In this document: positions 63,394-64,000 of the stretch, piece after piece
Position numbering within the stretch: the stretch's first letter is position 1
How the letters are laid out: each line of letters starts with the position of its first letter
Origin: Butyrivibrio sp.
Lineage (GTDB): Bacteria > Bacillota > Clostridia > Lachnospirales > Lachnospiraceae
NCBI GenBank assembly: GCA_015056585.1
Contig: SVFZ01000089.1
Span: 1-64,000 of the forward strand
Length of the DNA: 64,000 bases
Direction: 5' to 3'
Translations under genes and position numbers: made by a program
Notes under the pieces: model-generated
Seen by the model: only the letters and a program-made list of their open reading frames with translations
The model's database searches: none
What the model was told of the DNA's origin: nothing

Positions 63394-64000
63394 GTATTCA
63401 TGCAAAAAAATATTCGGCTTAATAACCGCCGCCGCCATAGGCATTTCGGCAATTGCAGGAGATTTTTCAATCGGAAGCTTTGATAGTTTAATTACTGCAA
63501 ATGCACAGAGCGATATAAACGGTCACAGGTTTTTGACAGAAAATTCCGGATACAGATTGTACGTTAATGAAGATGATCTGTCTTTGGTGATAGAGGATAA
63601 GAATACCGGAAAGTTCATGGAATCATCAATAAGCTATGATGATGGGAAAAGCAATAATATATGGCTTGGTGCCATGAAGTCGGCGGTTGTTCTTTCACTT
63701 ATCAACAACAATTCGGATACAACACAGGCAGATTTGGTTAATGATGAAAACACCAAGACAGTAACCTATAACGAAAATGGCTTCACAGCTGAGATATATT
63801 GGACAAAGCTTAAAATAGGGATGACTCTTGAAGTTACACTTACTGAAGACGGTGTGGTTGCGAGAATCCCTGAGGAGTCAATCAAAGAGGATGGAAGTCA
63901 GTATTATATAGGAACGGTAAGAATCTATCCGTATATGGGTTGCTCATACCTTGATGACAAAGAAGGATATATGCTTGTTCCGGATGGAAACGGTGCACTG
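63383..64000 (+). CDS. DUF5696-like secreted protein, partial
   Basis: 206 residues are present and the frame is open to the right edge. TTG 63383 is favoured: GGTGG lies 9 nt upstream and the frame starts MAHKYSCKKIFGLITAAAIG, a signal-like sequence. Later residues include GYRLYVNEDDLSLVIEDKNTG and, at the edge, KEGYMLVPDGNGAL, which is characteristic of DUF5696. These proteins accompany CUT1 sugar transporters and are thought to be extracellular glycan-processing (GH-like) proteins; the catalytic part lies beyond the window. Confidence 0.75.
   Translation, partial: MAHKYSCKKIFGLITAAAIGISAIAGDFSIGSFDSLITANAQSDINGHRFLTENSGYRLYVNEDDLSLVIEDKNTGKFMESSISYDDGKSNNIWLGAMKSAVVLSLINNNSDTTQADLVNDENTKTVTYNENGFTAEIYWTKLKIGMTLEVTLTEDGVVARIPEESIKEDGSQYYIGTVRIYPYMGCSYLDDKEGYMLVPDGNGAL

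Noticed and set aside
1-64000. tRNA, rRNA, CRISPR array, insertion sequence or prophage
   Set aside because: No tRNA cloverleaf with CCA-type arms, no regularly spaced repeats, and no transposase, integrase or phage structural gene was seen. The SPFH gene is called virion-core by family name only.

Overview
The window reads as chromosomal DNA of a low-GC Firmicute, most likely a fibre-degrading Lachnospiraceae such as Butyrivibrio or Pseudobutyrivibrio. This is inferred from gene content and style: AT-rich intergenic DNA, strong AGGAGG-type ribosome binding sites, TTG and GTG starts, a GH120 beta-xylosidase, a GH51 arabinofuranosidase, a glgC-glgD pair, a DUF5696/YIP1-type sugar ABC locus and many c-di-GMP-type proteins. 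I saw no rRNA, tRNA, CRISPR array, prophage or transposase gene.

Layout. 1-1.1 kb: the start of a leftward membrane sensor and a BrnT/BrnA toxin-antitoxin pair. 1.2-9 kb: housekeeping and membrane genes (ABC-F ATPase, zinc-ribbon membrane protein, CPBP protease, NCS2 purine permease, hflK-hflC). 9.2-13.6 kb: rho, then an SPFH/zinc-ribbon gene and two small membrane proteins. 13.7-16.8 kb: a complete ECF transporter (UPF0397 S component, fused double ATPase, EcfT). 16.8-20.2 kb: PilZ protein, YggS-type PLP protein, an orphan 90-residue gene behind a palindromic operator, and an intact GGDEF cyclase. 20.2-28.6 kb: a 30-residue membrane peptide, GH120 beta-xylosidase with an extra C-terminal region, a condensation-type acyltransferase, a DUF6320-like membrane protein, a pectinacetylesterase-like hydrolase and small orphans. 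28.7-38.1 kb: a carboxylesterase/beta-lactamase fusion, a TRIC-type channel, a GNAT, a phosphohexomutase operon, small genes and a lipoprotein. 38.2-42 kb: two chemoreceptors. 42.1-44.4 kb: glycogen genes glgC-glgD. 44.5-54.7 kb: an EAL-HDOD protein, a hybrid kinase with degenerate GGDEF and EAL domains, a two-receiver regulator, a second degenerate GGDEF-EAL protein, a phosphopantetheinyl transferase and a second ABC-F protein. 54.9-64 kb: an arabinoxylan-type uptake operon (GH51, large solute-binding protein, two permeases, a propeller-TPR-YIP1 membrane protein, and the start of a DUF5696 protein).

The genes fit an anaerobe that senses, imports and stores plant-wall sugars. Arabinose and xylose side chains are trimmed by GH51 and GH120, oligosaccharides enter through the ABC system, phosphohexomutase and GlgCD route glucose phosphates to glycogen, and chemoreceptors plus c-di-GMP-type proteins couple this to behaviour.

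The features I would look at first are a 162-nt three-armed cloverleaf element at 25189-25350, the phosphorelay built on degenerate GGDEF/EAL modules at 45.8-52.4 kb, the SPFH/zinc-ribbon membrane cluster at 10.9-13.6 kb, and the unusual fusions at 20.4-23.2 kb and 28.7-32.1 kb.
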